Translations under genes and position numbers: made by a program
Origin: Fragilaria crotonensis
Lineage: Eukaryota > Bacillariophyta > Fragilariophyceae > Fragilariales > Fragilariaceae
Direction of reading: 5' to 3'
NCBI GenBank assembly: GCA_022925895.1
Contig: JAKSYS010000046.1
Span: 1-64,000 of the forward strand
Length of the DNA: 64,000 nucleotides
Notes under the pieces: model-generated
Database searches by the model: none
Told to the model about the DNA's origin: nothing
What the model saw: only the letters and a program-made list of their open reading frames with translations
Shown here: piece after piece, positions 47,950 to 59,647 of the stretch
Position numbering within the stretch: position 1 is the stretch's first letter
Layout: each line of letters begins with the position of its first letter

Positions 47950-50900
47950 GATAAGTTGTATATTAAAACGATAGATCGCGAGAATTGCACAACCTGTTGG
48001 GCGTCGGCAGACTTACGCATTAATATAGTCCTGATCAGTCTTGTGATGCCACTTCGGCGCTGTAGGTGGCGAGTAAGTTTCACGTATGCAGGAACCACTG
48101 CGGATCAGACTTTGCAGCTGCCGATCCTCTACGAAAGTTCGGTGCGTAAATGTTCCCTTCCTCTATGACAGCCGAGGAGGACCACGAAAAGGAACCAGGA
48201 CGAAGAGGACTTACTTCAGAAAGTAGAAGTCATTAAGAAATTAACTCATATACCTTTTACTTTCTGAGCAAGGCTTGACGGCTTGACCCTGCATAAGGTG
48301 GTTCTTACGTGTGCAGCAAAACGAAACGAAAGTGAATCTTGCAGGCTTTTAGTTTCATTGTTCGATTTCTGTCGACACCCCCAATTCACGTATGAGCATA
48401 CACGAAATCTTACTTGATGAAAGTCAATAGTTTCATTCACAGCTCCGAATAGATCTCATATACTAAACAAATGTCAGATCGTGAATCTTGACAGGAGGAG
48501 TGTATACGCAAGACACCTTGGTGAAGTAAGCTATAATAGATGTGTTATTATTCTTTTCTTCTTGCTTTTTGTTTCACAAATAGCCTCACCTTCAACCCTA
48601 CTAATGAAGAGCTTCTTATGCTGAGATGGACATGTAGTTGCTTGGTGAAAGGAGTGTGGAGGTAGAGTGTGGAGTGATGTTAATTCAAGTCAACGGAGAC
48701 TTGAAGGAAAAGGCATCTCGTGCCACCTGAGGCACCAGTTTTGCCGTGGTTTGACCTGCTACCTAGAAGGAGGCTATGTTTTGTGCAATATGAACAGGTA
48801 TTGAGACTAACATCATTGACATTTCGAGTGCATAGGCAGCAAGTGCATAAGACAAGGCAGTGAGAACATTTAAAGCCCAGTATGAGCAATCCATGATTAA
48901 AAAGGCACGGAAGTGAATTCAAGAATTGTTACAGCATCATTCTTACTGGGGAGGCAGCGCACACTACAAAAGCATGCAGCCCAAAACATAGTTTTCGCCT
49001 GAAAGAATACCTTTCACTGAGATACATTTGTTGACCAACCTTTGCGATTGAGCGATGTTCAACGGCTTTGAAGTTAACAACAAGAAGCACTGCTCGAATA
49101 TAATCTAAGACAAACCAAGAGAGAAGTGGTGACAACAACAACCCAATGATATCCAAAGTGGCATAATTGGTATTGAAATTGATTCAGAAGTCTAGGCTCT
49201 CAATGGACTTTTAACTTCAAAGAGTTCATAGCAGCATGGGCACCTTGATGATTCCATGTGCCCCATTATTGTGGACAGGATACTGAAGACCATCTGCAGC
49301 TGCATTGTCTTACACTAGTGCAGGAAATGCGGTTCAATGTTGCTTGGATGGGACAACCTCACTACAGCTCACCGGAAAAACACCAGCACAATGTAAGTGG
49401 GAACACCACAGTATTCCTATGACTTTAGTTTTTCAAGAAAGTACCAATGTACAAGAAAGCTGACAATCTCAAACGCACCTTGTTACTGGAAGAATGCAGG
49501 ATCCAGAGGAGGGATCCATGCCAGCCAGTTCAGCAGATATCAGCTATTGGGAATTGGTGGCATTTTCCAAATTGTAGTAAAGGACATCTGTTATTTGGGA
49601 ATGGTTGAGGAATGCAAATTCCTGGACTTGTGTAAGTTTTGTTGCCTTTGTCAATACTCATCTGTGAGGTTGTGTTACTTTGCATGTGCCATCATAATGC
49701 ACATGTGATGTTTATGAGATTACATTCAGTGACATAGTAGTAGCTTATGAACAAAAGTAAATGTGACCCTCAATTGCGCCGACAAGAAATAGCACAAATG
49801 ATTTACATCTCACTTTGAAGTGCTTTTCACCAAGAAGGCCATGACCAAAACTACCACCACCACAGAACCAAAACTCTGCCCGGCTTGCTAATGGAAATGC
49901 TGGCCATTCAGAATGCAAATCAGGACTTAGTCGTATGCACAGTAATTAGTATACAACCAAATACCACCAGGAAAATACAATGCAGCAGTAGCATCAAATC
50001 AAGTATACACATGATTGTGGTTGGCAAATTTCATAGAAATAATCATACACTACTGGTATAATCTAGTACAGCTGAAATACATAACAACTTCAGCCAGCAG
50101 ATAGCCAAAGGAATTGATCTGAAATGATTCAGGAATGCATTCTGATTACTCAACAGTAACATTGAAAACTTATATGAGGGCCATAATCTTACTGCATTTT
50201 GGGTTGTTACACACATGGTTCTGCAATTGATTTGTAAGCAAATTGTTAGCTTATGCAAAAATTGTCGCCATTGTTGCGCAACGGGTCCAACGAGGAAGTG
50301 TACCCTCTCCAAGAGACGAGGGATGATTATTACGAGTTCAGCAGCAAGCGTATGATTGCATAGCCACGATGACTGACAAGATAGTTCCAACAATCACGGA
50401 ACAATGTTATATACCAAGATGGTGTACCGCTATTAAGGCAAACTTGTTGCCCAAGTGGAGTGTCTTCCAATATAATTATTGTTTGTTAGTGATTCCTTAC
50501 TTGTTCTATCTTCATTTTGTCATGCATGATCATAGTAGCAAACAGAGGTTATTGAAAATGCTAGTACATAAGGCACTCAAGGTGTGGACATCTTGATTGG
50601 TTAGATGGTTTATTATTATTATTATTAGAAAGCATACAACAATAAAACTAATGTTTATTATGTATTTTCTTGTTTCACACATCCAAATGAAGCCTATGTA
50701 TGGCCTTTCAAATAACCTTAATGTACGGAATTATCCTAGACACAGATCGCATGTATCGACACGATGAGAACATAAATATATGAGCTCGAGAATGAATAAA
50801 AAACACCCTATGAGGACAGATGACACTTTCATTTCTGAACATATGGAGTGATAACGAACTGGTGAAGGAGGAGGCTTATCAAATCATTAAAAAGAACAAA

Positions 50901-51630
50901 CAAACATTGAACGCAAATAAGGATGCCACGAACGACGACTACCAGTATGGACAATACATGGTCTGGAGAATCAAATTTTCGAACAAATTCTGGACGCCAA
51001 GAATGATGAGTGCTCCAAGCTCCAGTATGGACGATGGTTGGGCATATCAAATTTTCGAGCAAATTCTGACTATAGAACTTTAAGAAACACGATCGAATAT
51101 TTGTGATGCTGTGAAACGAACTGGTGACGTTCGACTGTGCACATGACTTGCTAGTCCCAACGCCAAGGGCTATTGCCTGTTTTTGGAAGTCCAGGATTGA
51201 CGTCTAATTAATTTGTTGTTGAAAATCGCTTGAAGGCAGCATACGATTGGTTTCCTCATACGCATATAGGCCTTCAAGCTGCGATAAGGCGTCGGGAACA
51301 ATTCGGAATTCGTTGCCGTAATAGGTGGACAAATGACTCATCGAACAGTGTCATGATTCTACCGTAGAGTGTTTTTCTGCCCATCATTTTGATTCGTCTG
51401 TTGATGACTCTATGATATGTACGACTCTACTAGTATTCGTGTTGCAAAAAGACAGCTGGCAACAGCAAGAGGAGTGATTTTTCGATGACATATGCCATAT
51501 GCATTCTGGAACCCCGTCAACTGCCCATATCGTCATAATTCCGAAATGTCGTAAACGTGCACCAATTCATTGGTCATCCTGACGAAAGATTTCAGAAATC
51601 GTTTTACAACGCGAACTCGAGTCGCACTGA
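47950..51630. other. Long region without recognisable genes; decayed repeats
   Basis: About 3.7 kb of short, broken frames. 48600-50600 looks like old transposon DNA: TG-rich and AC-rich coding-like pieces without motifs, for example a plus frame at 49397-49708. At 50820-51083 a frame contains two related segments (IKFSNKFWTP and YQIFEQIL), encoded by a diverged direct repeat of about 60 bp. No transposase motif was found. Confidence 0.35.
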
Positions 51631-51635
51631 TATTC

Positions 51636-52361
51636 ATGACCACTCCCACACAAACAGCGCAAGTCCTAACCATGAACCCTCAGAACCATGTCCTGCAATG
51701 CGTCGATGAACAGGATGTTCCAAATACGACTTGGGATCAGTTCACGTGTATTATGATCGGTAAAGGCCCCACATGCTTCAACAATGCAGGCAACGTTTTG
51801 TTTCGGAAGTTCATCAAAGGAAAAGTTCGTCGGTACCAGAAAGCAGTGCTTCGAGGTAAGAAAACATCGATGGTGAAGTCGTTAGCGAGTGAATTACACG
51901 AGAAAGGATGTCGCTTTCTCCTCCGATCTTTCACAGGAACATGGGTGCAAGCGTCTTCGCGTCTCATCGAAAGGAAAGTGAACCATGCGCTACGTGATGC
52001 CCTGCACGATGCTGATACAGCCGTTAGTGGTCGGGACATCGACACGCCTCCAAGTGACTTCCGCCCACCATGTACCGAGGACAAACCATCTACTCCGAAT
52101 ACACACCAAACACGCCCATTGCAGAGGCTCACGATGTATGACTGCCAAAGCCTAGTTCTGCACGATCATGACGCCGTTTCGTCACAGTTATCTGACATCG
52201 ATTACTACAAATCAACGGACCGCCAGGGGAGGTACAGCTCCGTTGTGGATCCAACAACTCGACAAGTGGACGACTTAACGAGTGTTGCTGAGCAAGATGA
52301 GCATGTTGTTGCCGCTTTGGGCATTATCTTGGGCATCTACCAACAAGTGGACGAGTGTTAG
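51636..52361 (+). CDS. DUF6824 domain protein, second copy, 241 aa
   Basis: The first ATG of the frame is 51636 (MTTPTQTAQVLTM); an upstream TTG was not used. Residues about 24-120 match DUF6824: TCIMIGKGPTCFNNAGNVLF, a basic run FRKFIKGKVRRYQKAVLRGK, SMVKSLASELHEKGCRFL and a closing Trp/Arg helix (WVQASSRLIERKVNHALRDA). The expected ICGRG core is altered to MIGKG. The C-terminal half is acidic and Ser/Asp-rich, without a domain. Intact, single exon. It shares only the domain pattern with the protein at 4.7 kb, so the two are distant paralogues. Function unknown for the family. Confidence 0.75.
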   Translation: MTTPTQTAQVLTMNPQNHVLQCVDEQDVPNTTWDQFTCIMIGKGPTCFNNAGNVLFRKFIKGKVRRYQKAVLRGKKTSMVKSLASELHEKGCRFLLRSFTGTWVQASSRLIERKVNHALRDALHDADTAVSGRDIDTPPSDFRPPCTEDKPSTPNTHQTRPLQRLTMYDCQSLVLHDHDAVSSQLSDIDYYKSTDRQGRYSSVVDPTTRQVDDLTSVAEQDEHVVAALGIILGIYQQVDEC

Positions 52362-52553
52362 AGTTAGAAACTCATTCGATCCTTTCGCCTCCAATCGTGT
52401 GGATATAAGAGTTGTGCCTTGTCTCAACTGGAACACAAGAATTGTAATTTCTACTGCATATACTACATACCTACATTATACTGCTGGGAAGTTCATTTAT
52501 AATCGTCGCACACTTCTTTAATGTACATCCTACTATATTATAAATTAATTGTG

Positions 52554-53572
52554 TGTGTGCGTCCGTGTGTTACGGAGTATGACCACTCTGGGGTACTGGA
52601 TCAAATGAATACTGTCTCATACTCGGAGCATTGTCGTATGATGGTATGATATATGATATATGACATATGTCATACATGCATACCTGGTACCGGAGACTGG
52701 AGTACTCCGTAAGGCCGGTGCTTACAGCGAACGAAACGTCCCGCAAAACAGAACGCCGCGTCTATTCCGGGGAAAAATGGTCCTTACAGCCCCCAAAACT
52801 GCCCCCGAATGGCGCGCGCGTTTCGCGAATCCGGGTAATTTTGATCGAAACCACAGAACGCCGCGGGCGTTCTGTGTGAAAGCCGGGTTCGCACGAAACG
52901 CAACAACCGAGTTTGTGTATGAAGTGCTACGTAATTAGAACTCGGACTAAATGGGACCAGACATGGGACGGTGTGGTACTACAGTATGCTGTGCCAATGG
53001 AGTACAATGCGAGTTGCGGTGCGCGGGCAGGCGGCTATTCTTGTCTTCGGAACTCATCTGATTGTCACCGATAACCGCATCCGATAGATAAGCTCGTCGT
53101 TTGATCCGAGACGGCGAATCTAGCATCCGAACGAAACGAGCGCCTGCCTTTCTTTCACGAGCCGCGCGGCATGTCGTCGAGTGCTTCTTGCGGTTTTTTG
53201 GCCCATTTGCTCATGGCGGCAAATTTGTTCGACGAACGAAGTGACAAGCGACAAACGAGACGACTGATACACATGATACCTTTAGTACATTTTTAACGCA
53301 ACTACATTCAACGCCTGATTTCTTTTACACTTATTCATGTCAGTATAGTATATATAAAATGCTCTCCGATTCTGCGGTTTTGTGGTTATTTCTAGGGAGT
53401 ACGCCTGTAAGGACCATTATTCACGTTTTCACAGAACAGAACGGGACGTCCGTTCTGCCGAAAACGTTTCGTTCACTGCAAGCACCGGCCTAAGCGATGT
53501 CGGTAAGATTTGCATATACGTAGTTGCGTCAGTGCGTGCGTCTGTTACGGAGTATGACCACTCTGGGGTACT
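52554..53572. repeat. Direct repeat of about 40 bp flanking the Harbinger-like MITE
   Basis: The sequence TGTTACGGAGTATGACCACT and the following CTGGGGTACTG occur at about 52567-52597 and 53542-53572. Both copies are preceded by GTGCGTCC / GTGCGTCT. The MITE at 52713-53490 lies between them. Confidence 0.8.
52713..53490. mobile_element. PIF/Harbinger-like MITE, 778 bp
   Basis: The terminal inverted repeats start GGCCGGTGCTTACAG and continue GAACGAAACGT (left) with two differences in the right copy. A TAA lies on each side (52710-52712 and 53491-53493), matching the 3-bp TWA target duplication of PIF/Harbinger elements. There is no transposase. Subterminal inverted similarity continues around GGACGTCCGTTCT. 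Confidence 0.8.
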
Positions 53573-53615
53573 GCACTACTTGCGTATAGTACTGAACTGT
53601 ACAAACAGTACACAC

Positions 53616-53705
53616 AACCGTGCACAACCCATACCGTACACGTATTCCAAAAGTCCGACCAACCGTGCACAACCCATACCGTACACGTATTCCAAAAGTC
53701 CGACC
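53616..53705. repeat. Perfect 45-bp tandem repeat, two units
   Basis: AACCGTGCACAACCCATACC starts both units (53616 and 53661), and both end in AAAAGTCCGACC. In the open frame it encodes a 15-residue repeat (NRAQPIPYTYSKSPT), but the surrounding frame shows no other sign of being a gene. Confidence 0.9.
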
Positions 53706-53972
53706 AATTGGGAGGTACCCACTAGTATATTAAAAAAAGATTCCTTCCTCTCGCTTGTAACAGATTGCTACCTGCACGTGTGGTATGTTCACTCGTACCA
53801 TATCTGTACAGGAAATGTATCAGGTAATTTTTCTGGGACATCCGGAAAAACTGAGTACCAGTACACATCCGGAGGATGTCGTTGTCTGACAAAAATAAAC
53901 GTCAAATGTAACGTCTATCAATTAATTATTTTGTATAGTAGGCGCATCATAGCACGGAGTAGGAATGAACTA

Positions 53973-55483
53973 TGGCTGGGTTCATCCTGCGCCTGCAAAT
54001 CCTCGAGACACGTAGACTCCGTAATCTAAAAATTTAGTTGAAGCCCCAAAATGGACCCTCTCACACGTATCACATCTCCATAATCCATACCACAACCTGT
54101 TATTCTTCTTGCGCTGCTTCATTTGTGTCATTCCTTACAAAGACACACCTCTCAAGCGTCGGTGCAAAAGCATTCACTGGGTTTTGAATGCCTTAACGGG
54201 ACGCTCAATCAGTGGAAGCGTAAGCGTAGTTGGGCTGAATTCAAGGGATGCCTTGCATCTACACATGTCGTCGTTCGTATGGAGTGGTAATGCGGAATCA
54301 TCAGTGGGCATCTTCCCGACTGGAATACCTCCCATTCCCATTGGCGTGGCGTTGTCAGTGGGCGCGGAATGGCACTGAGGAGTGCCTCCTTGACTTCAGA
54401 AGGAAGCTTCCATGGTTCAAGAGCGCCATCAACGCCGTTTTTAGTCGTCGTGAATCCGCTGTTTTGACCTCATCAACACTGCATAGTGGTTTAAAAACCC
54501 TGTCCAGCAGGGATACAGCCCTAGGAAAGGTTTGCCATTGAGTGCGCGAGTGATGCTACATTGTGGTCAAGACAAGGCTTCCACTCTTTTGTCTGACCAA
54601 CGAGAATATTGTGAGCGTACTAAGGCCGACAGCCAACGATCCCTTGTTGTGGGTTGTGCACAACCCCAGCAGTCGATCAGCATCACTTCCTTGGGTGCAC
54701 CAGGAATGGCACGAGTGATTATGTTTGACGTGAGTTCAATTTGACCGGTATTCTTGTTCCCTCTCTTACTAGCCCAGTTGTCTGTCGTTGAAATGATGGT
54801 AATTTTGTTGCCAGCAGTTGTCAGTGCTAACAACAGGAAACGGACCTCACGGTGGTTGCCGGCAACACGGGCGGCTTTCTCAACAATGTTGCCGGCTGCT
54901 AACTTGGCAGCAAGGGACATCAGCGATCTCAAGATTGTTCTACATGCAAGCTCTTCCAGATTTGATGTGTATCAACTCACATTTCCCATTGATGCTGGAC
55001 TCTGAAAAGCGCTCCGGTGCGGACATTTACGTACAGCATACTGTTATATCACTACATACTATTAATTCTAATTTCATACTTCCTAGCTCTGCTAATCCGA
55101 AACCAACAACTGTACCCTTGAAATCTGGGATGATCAATGTTCAGGATCGTTTACGTGCGCTTTGTAGGTCATAACCTCTGGTCCTGGCAAAACACCTGTA
55201 GCGTCTTCATGACGGCCCATCAGCCCCGCCTTTTTCGGCAAGTGCCTTCCTTGCTTCTTGGTTTATTGAAGTTATGTCAAACGAGGCGGGGCTGATGATG
55301 ACTGGAAGATGATGAAATAGTCATTCGATTATCATGGTCAGCAGCCCTGTTTTTTGTGCGATGCCGATCGTGTTGTTCGAATGAACGAGTATGCCAGATC
55401 AGAAATCACTCCGTGATGTCACTTAATGTTGTACCATCCCTACACAATTTCTACTACCTGTTCTCAACTCGTGAAACCAGCCA
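53973..55483. mobile_element. TA-flanked element, 1.5-kb relative of the DDE element at 59.6 kb
   Basis: The ends are TGGCTGGGTTCA (left) and TGAAACCAGCCA (right) with TA on both sides (53971-53972, 55484-55485). The first about 90 bp match the left end of the 3.5-kb element, and the last about 300 bp match its right end, including the transposase start (ATGAAGACG on the minus strand, 55210-55202). The middle has minus-strand frames (for example 54932-54567) that I cannot match to the transposase. A hairpin lies at 55218-55230 with 55285-55297. Confidence 0.8.
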
Positions 55484-55509
55484 TACACAAGGCTTATGAC
55501 ATACGACCA

Positions 55510-57541
55510 GGAGGTTCCGGAATATTTGCTTTTACCCCAATTTTTCTTTCATTTTACAATTACTTTTTCCAAAACCGTTTCCTTTTTTCTGCGTTCCACG
55601 ACTCCGACAAACCCGCACTTCCAACTAAATTGAAAACGTGAATCGGATTTTTAGGCCGAATACGGATCAATAGAGAGTTCCTGTTTTTATTGTTCACAGT
55701 AAACATACACAATACCTCGGCTCAGAACCGGTTCTGAGCCGGTTCTGAGCCAGAGCAGAGTAAATTTGAAATGGAACTTACAATAAACTTTCTGATTTTT
55801 TGGGTCCTATCGTAGATTTGAATCTCAAATCTGCAGTCCAATTGCAGCTGCAAAGATTCCGTTACACGTGTTGATAAACAACTGAAATGTGCTACACGTG
55901 GAGTAATAAATGCCTTCACCGACGTAGAGTCCTGTAGTTCATGATGTCATCCTCGACAAACCTTCGACAAGAGCATTCGAATCAGTCAATTCGTTCGTTT
56001 TTTATCAGATCGGCGCGCACAAGATTTTGAGAAAATGAATTCTACCGCGCGCTCTTCCGACATCGACGATGACGATTGCTTTTGCAATGTTGTTCAGGTG
56101 AAACCACCTCGCATCGACTAACATTCCTACTGCGAACACAACGGTAGAAACGAGAGTCGCGTCCGACAAGTATTCAGCTCAAAAACCATACGTTTGAATG
56201 ATGGTCTATTCGTAGTAATGCTGAACTTCAACTTAAAACTTAAAACTGGTCGAGAATCCGACAGTAGAGTCGCTACAGTAATGGACTACGGTACTACTAC
56301 TCGGAAAACTCACTACATGTAGTTGTAGTAGACTGCAAATCCTGTATCAGTAAACGTAGCAGTAGGACAGTAGAGGGTATCACTTGAAAATGACACGGAA
56401 TCTTGGCGCGCTTCGCGAATTTTCTTGGAGGAATCTAAATAGCGACTCTTGACGGTTAAAATGCGAGAACAGGAAGTCTATTTACACTGTAAATCACACT
56501 ATTAAAAAATCAGTATATCTTCGTAAGGTTACGGGTTCCGTACTGTAAACAATAAAAACAGGAAGTCCCTAATACATATTCATAGAAACCCCAGAAGAAA
56601 AAAGAGAAAAGAGGAGAAACAAAAAATACAGGAAGAAATTAGGAGAAAATAGGAGAAAGAAAAAAGGCCAAGAAGAAAATAGGAGAAAATAGGAGTAAAA
56701 AGGAGAAGCTCCACTGGCGCATTTGGAGAAGAGCTAGACACGGCCCGAAATGGACTTTTAGACCCTCGTATACCTCGCAACCAGAAACTCGCCACCCTAT
56801 TTTTTATTCAACAGTTGGTGGTCAGTTGACACATGATCCGTTCAAAACTCAAACCAACGAATCGTATTTTCACGCCGTACTAGCGCTACCTACTAGTACA
56901 TTTCCTGGTGGATCGTGAACGTGACACTTGCAACATGAAAGAACTCAAACATGAGACAAGATGAGTAATGTTGTACAGAATGATCACAACACCCTCATGT
57001 TGTTCCCTCCCATTCTGCTGCACTCCTTGGCTCCTTGCCATGATCGACGAAATTCTAGTTGTGTGTGGTTGTGTTGCGTGTCGAGTGTACGAAGTCGTGG
57101 ATTTCTGTTTAATTTTGTACCAGTACTAGGTACGGTAAATCCACGGCGCACCACGTTGAAAGGGCGTTCCCGTGTTCCGAGGTCGAGTTCGCCTCAACGA
57201 AACTAAAATTCAAGTGCTTGCAACGGAGTAAGAAAAAAGGAGAAAAAAGGAGAAAATAGGAGAAGGTGATGAGAAGAAAGGAGAAATTAGGAGAAAAGTG
57301 AAGAAGCTGAAATTTGCTGAAGTGGAACGAAGAAAAAAGGAGAAAGAAATCTGCGGAGTTTCTTCTCAATAAATAGAGTAAAAACCGTCATCTGAGAGAA
57401 AGAAGATTGTCCATTGTACCGCAGTTTCAATAAATGCTGTCCAGCCATTAGCAAATCTATCGACCCAGTCCAGGAAATCTTATCCACGTACCAGTCCTGT
57501 AGAAGAAATACTAAGATAGAAGATGAAATTCCGGAACCTCC
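55510..57541. mobile_element. TIR element C of the GGAGGTTCCGGAA family, 2.0 kb
   Basis: The ends GGAGGTTCCGGAATATTTGC and GATGAAATTCCGGAACCTCC form the same TIRs as elements A and B. It shares with element B the left 130 bp, the TCATAGAAACCCC block near 56578, purine-rich tracts (56590-56720, 57225-57350) and the right end. About 0.9 kb at 55650-56570 has no counterpart in B. It includes a palindromic run GGCTCAGAACCGGTTCTGAG near 55729. No transposase. Confidence 0.75.
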
Positions 57542-57544
57542 AGT

Positions 57545-59645
57545 AGCTTACTTTAGGCGCCTCGTCGAGGCTTAGTTCTAGGCTAATTCTAGGCAGGTAT
57601 ACATTGTACGTATGCATACGAGCGATTTACGAAAGGAAGGAATAGTGCCGCAAGGTACTGTACAGGAGTACCGGGGACTCCCGAGTATGCTTTGGGTGAA
57701 ATGGTGTTGATTTGGTTCACATCAACATATCTCACTGCTTTCATCATCCATTACGAGAAACCGATTTGCTTGTAGCCCTGCTTCAAAGAATCCAGAATAA
57801 AGTGACCCATTAGGAATTCACGCAATGGATGGATGAGCCAGCAGACTCGAACCATGTACTTTATTCAGGGAGTACTACAAGAACATTGCAATAATCCATC
57901 AGCTTTTGCAACCAAGTACATTCATGTAAAGACCAGTCATCCACAGTTTGATGAACTGGACAGGGAGTTCATCCCATTCTTCAAGGCTGATACCAATGCA
58001 ACTAGGCACCAAGTAAATGTGCGTTGTGTTTGTTGGCAAAGATGTCCATCTGTGAAACTGTCTGCAAAATGGTACTCCAATCTGACGATACGAAGAAGCC
58101 AACAAATTTTGCATAGAAGCAAGCAAGCACTCAGCAGCATCACACTTGATAAGTTAGTGTGGTGACACTTGAGGGCGAGAACTGGGATCACCAGCACATG
58201 GAAGATTTTGCACTGTTGATTGGCAAGATCTTCTTGTCATCAATTTGGTCAGTATTGCAAGCCAGCAGCAACATAAGCAAGTGAAATGTTGTTGTGCTGA
58301 AGGTCCTTCTGTGTGCTTTCCAAGCTTATAGTATTTACTAATACGTCAACTCCAGCTTCCAATCCTCCACATGGAATGCTTGAACACAAAGAAAGTAACT
58401 GAGCTACAAGAGTAAAGAAACAACACTCAGACAAGCCAGTCAATATCACTGCCAAGGAGTGGTGAGGGTGTACAAGCAATCTTTAAAGGAAAAGAACATG
58501 GAGTAGTCCTCATTGATTGGAGCCACAAGCTGAAGCAAGCAATGAATGCTAATGTGCTGACAATACACTAATATGTGACAACAATGTTCCCCAAAACCGA
58601 CCGTATCATCTGCCCGTCAGCACGCTTAATTTAGTAGGCGCTATTTCAATCCTTAACTTAGGTAATTTAGGCGGGAACCCGGGAGATCGGCCAAAATACA
58701 CAGCCCTGAGCATGATAGTCACATAGTGCATTGGCAGCAAATTATAGCATTCATTGCTTGCTTCTGCTTGTGAGGTGATACCCGTTCTTAAGAAATTGAC
58801 GGGGCGCTTTAAGACTGCCGACTGTGACAACTTTGATGGGAACAAAGCACTTTCTGCTAAGGTGCTCAAGGAGATTCTCAAATTCTATAGCGGTGCCAGA
58901 CTTAAGGGCATGTCAACAATGAAGAAGCCAGACCTTATCACGGAATTCATAAACCAATTGATTGCTTCAAGATGGACCAATAGCATGCTATTATAGAGCG
59001 ACTATACGTACTACTCCAGACTTTCCAGTGTCTTGATTACTTCATCAATACTGGGCAAGGATACAAAACAATGATGTAGACCTTATCAATATAATATGAC
59101 TTATTCTTGAGGAGTCCGGATCGAGTACAGAGTATGCATACCACAGCGATGCTGTGTAATAGTACGCTTTGACAGTACTACGACGGGTATCGAACAGACA
59201 TAGGCTTGGTTAGTTTTCATCAAATTTCACCGTAGAGAATCGCTTATTTTTGTTTTGTTCACTGACTATTGTTTAACGGAACAATCTTTCCTCTCTAAAT
59301 GTGCAATGATATTGTGACCTTGCGTGACAGGGTAACTGACGGCTTGTGCTGATACTTTAGCACGGCAAATCACCGTGGTGCCAACTTATTCTGGTTCTTG
59401 AATTCGGGCCGAGATTCCCGAAAAAACACGACTCGAAATTCTGAGAAAACTGTCGATTCAAAATGAAAAAGTGAAATTAGGAAACTCAGCAAGCTCTATC
59501 GAATGGCCTATTCAGATATTGAAATGTGTGCCAATGTAGATTTGCATGATTTTTGGAAACAATGGGTTGCCAATATGTCATTTTGCTGTTATGTATAGCT
59601 AGTAGTAGGTCATATGCACAACTGCTCGATAGTCGATAGAGAGAG
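57545..59645. other. Region without recognisable genes; old repeat remnants
   Basis: Broken frames only. A plus frame at 58754-58996 includes LKGMSTMKKPDLITEFINQL, resembling a SAP-type helix pair, but is isolated. No terminal repeats were seen. Confidence 0.3.
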
Positions 59646-59647
59646 TA

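Noticed and set aside
50820-51083. Small gene with internal repeat
   Set aside because: An 87-residue frame without a domain in old repeat DNA; open in both strands.
53382-54029. 215-residue open frame with a 15-residue repeat
   Set aside because: It starts at a TTG, spans the end of a MITE, a tandem repeat and the start of another transposon, and has no coherent domain.
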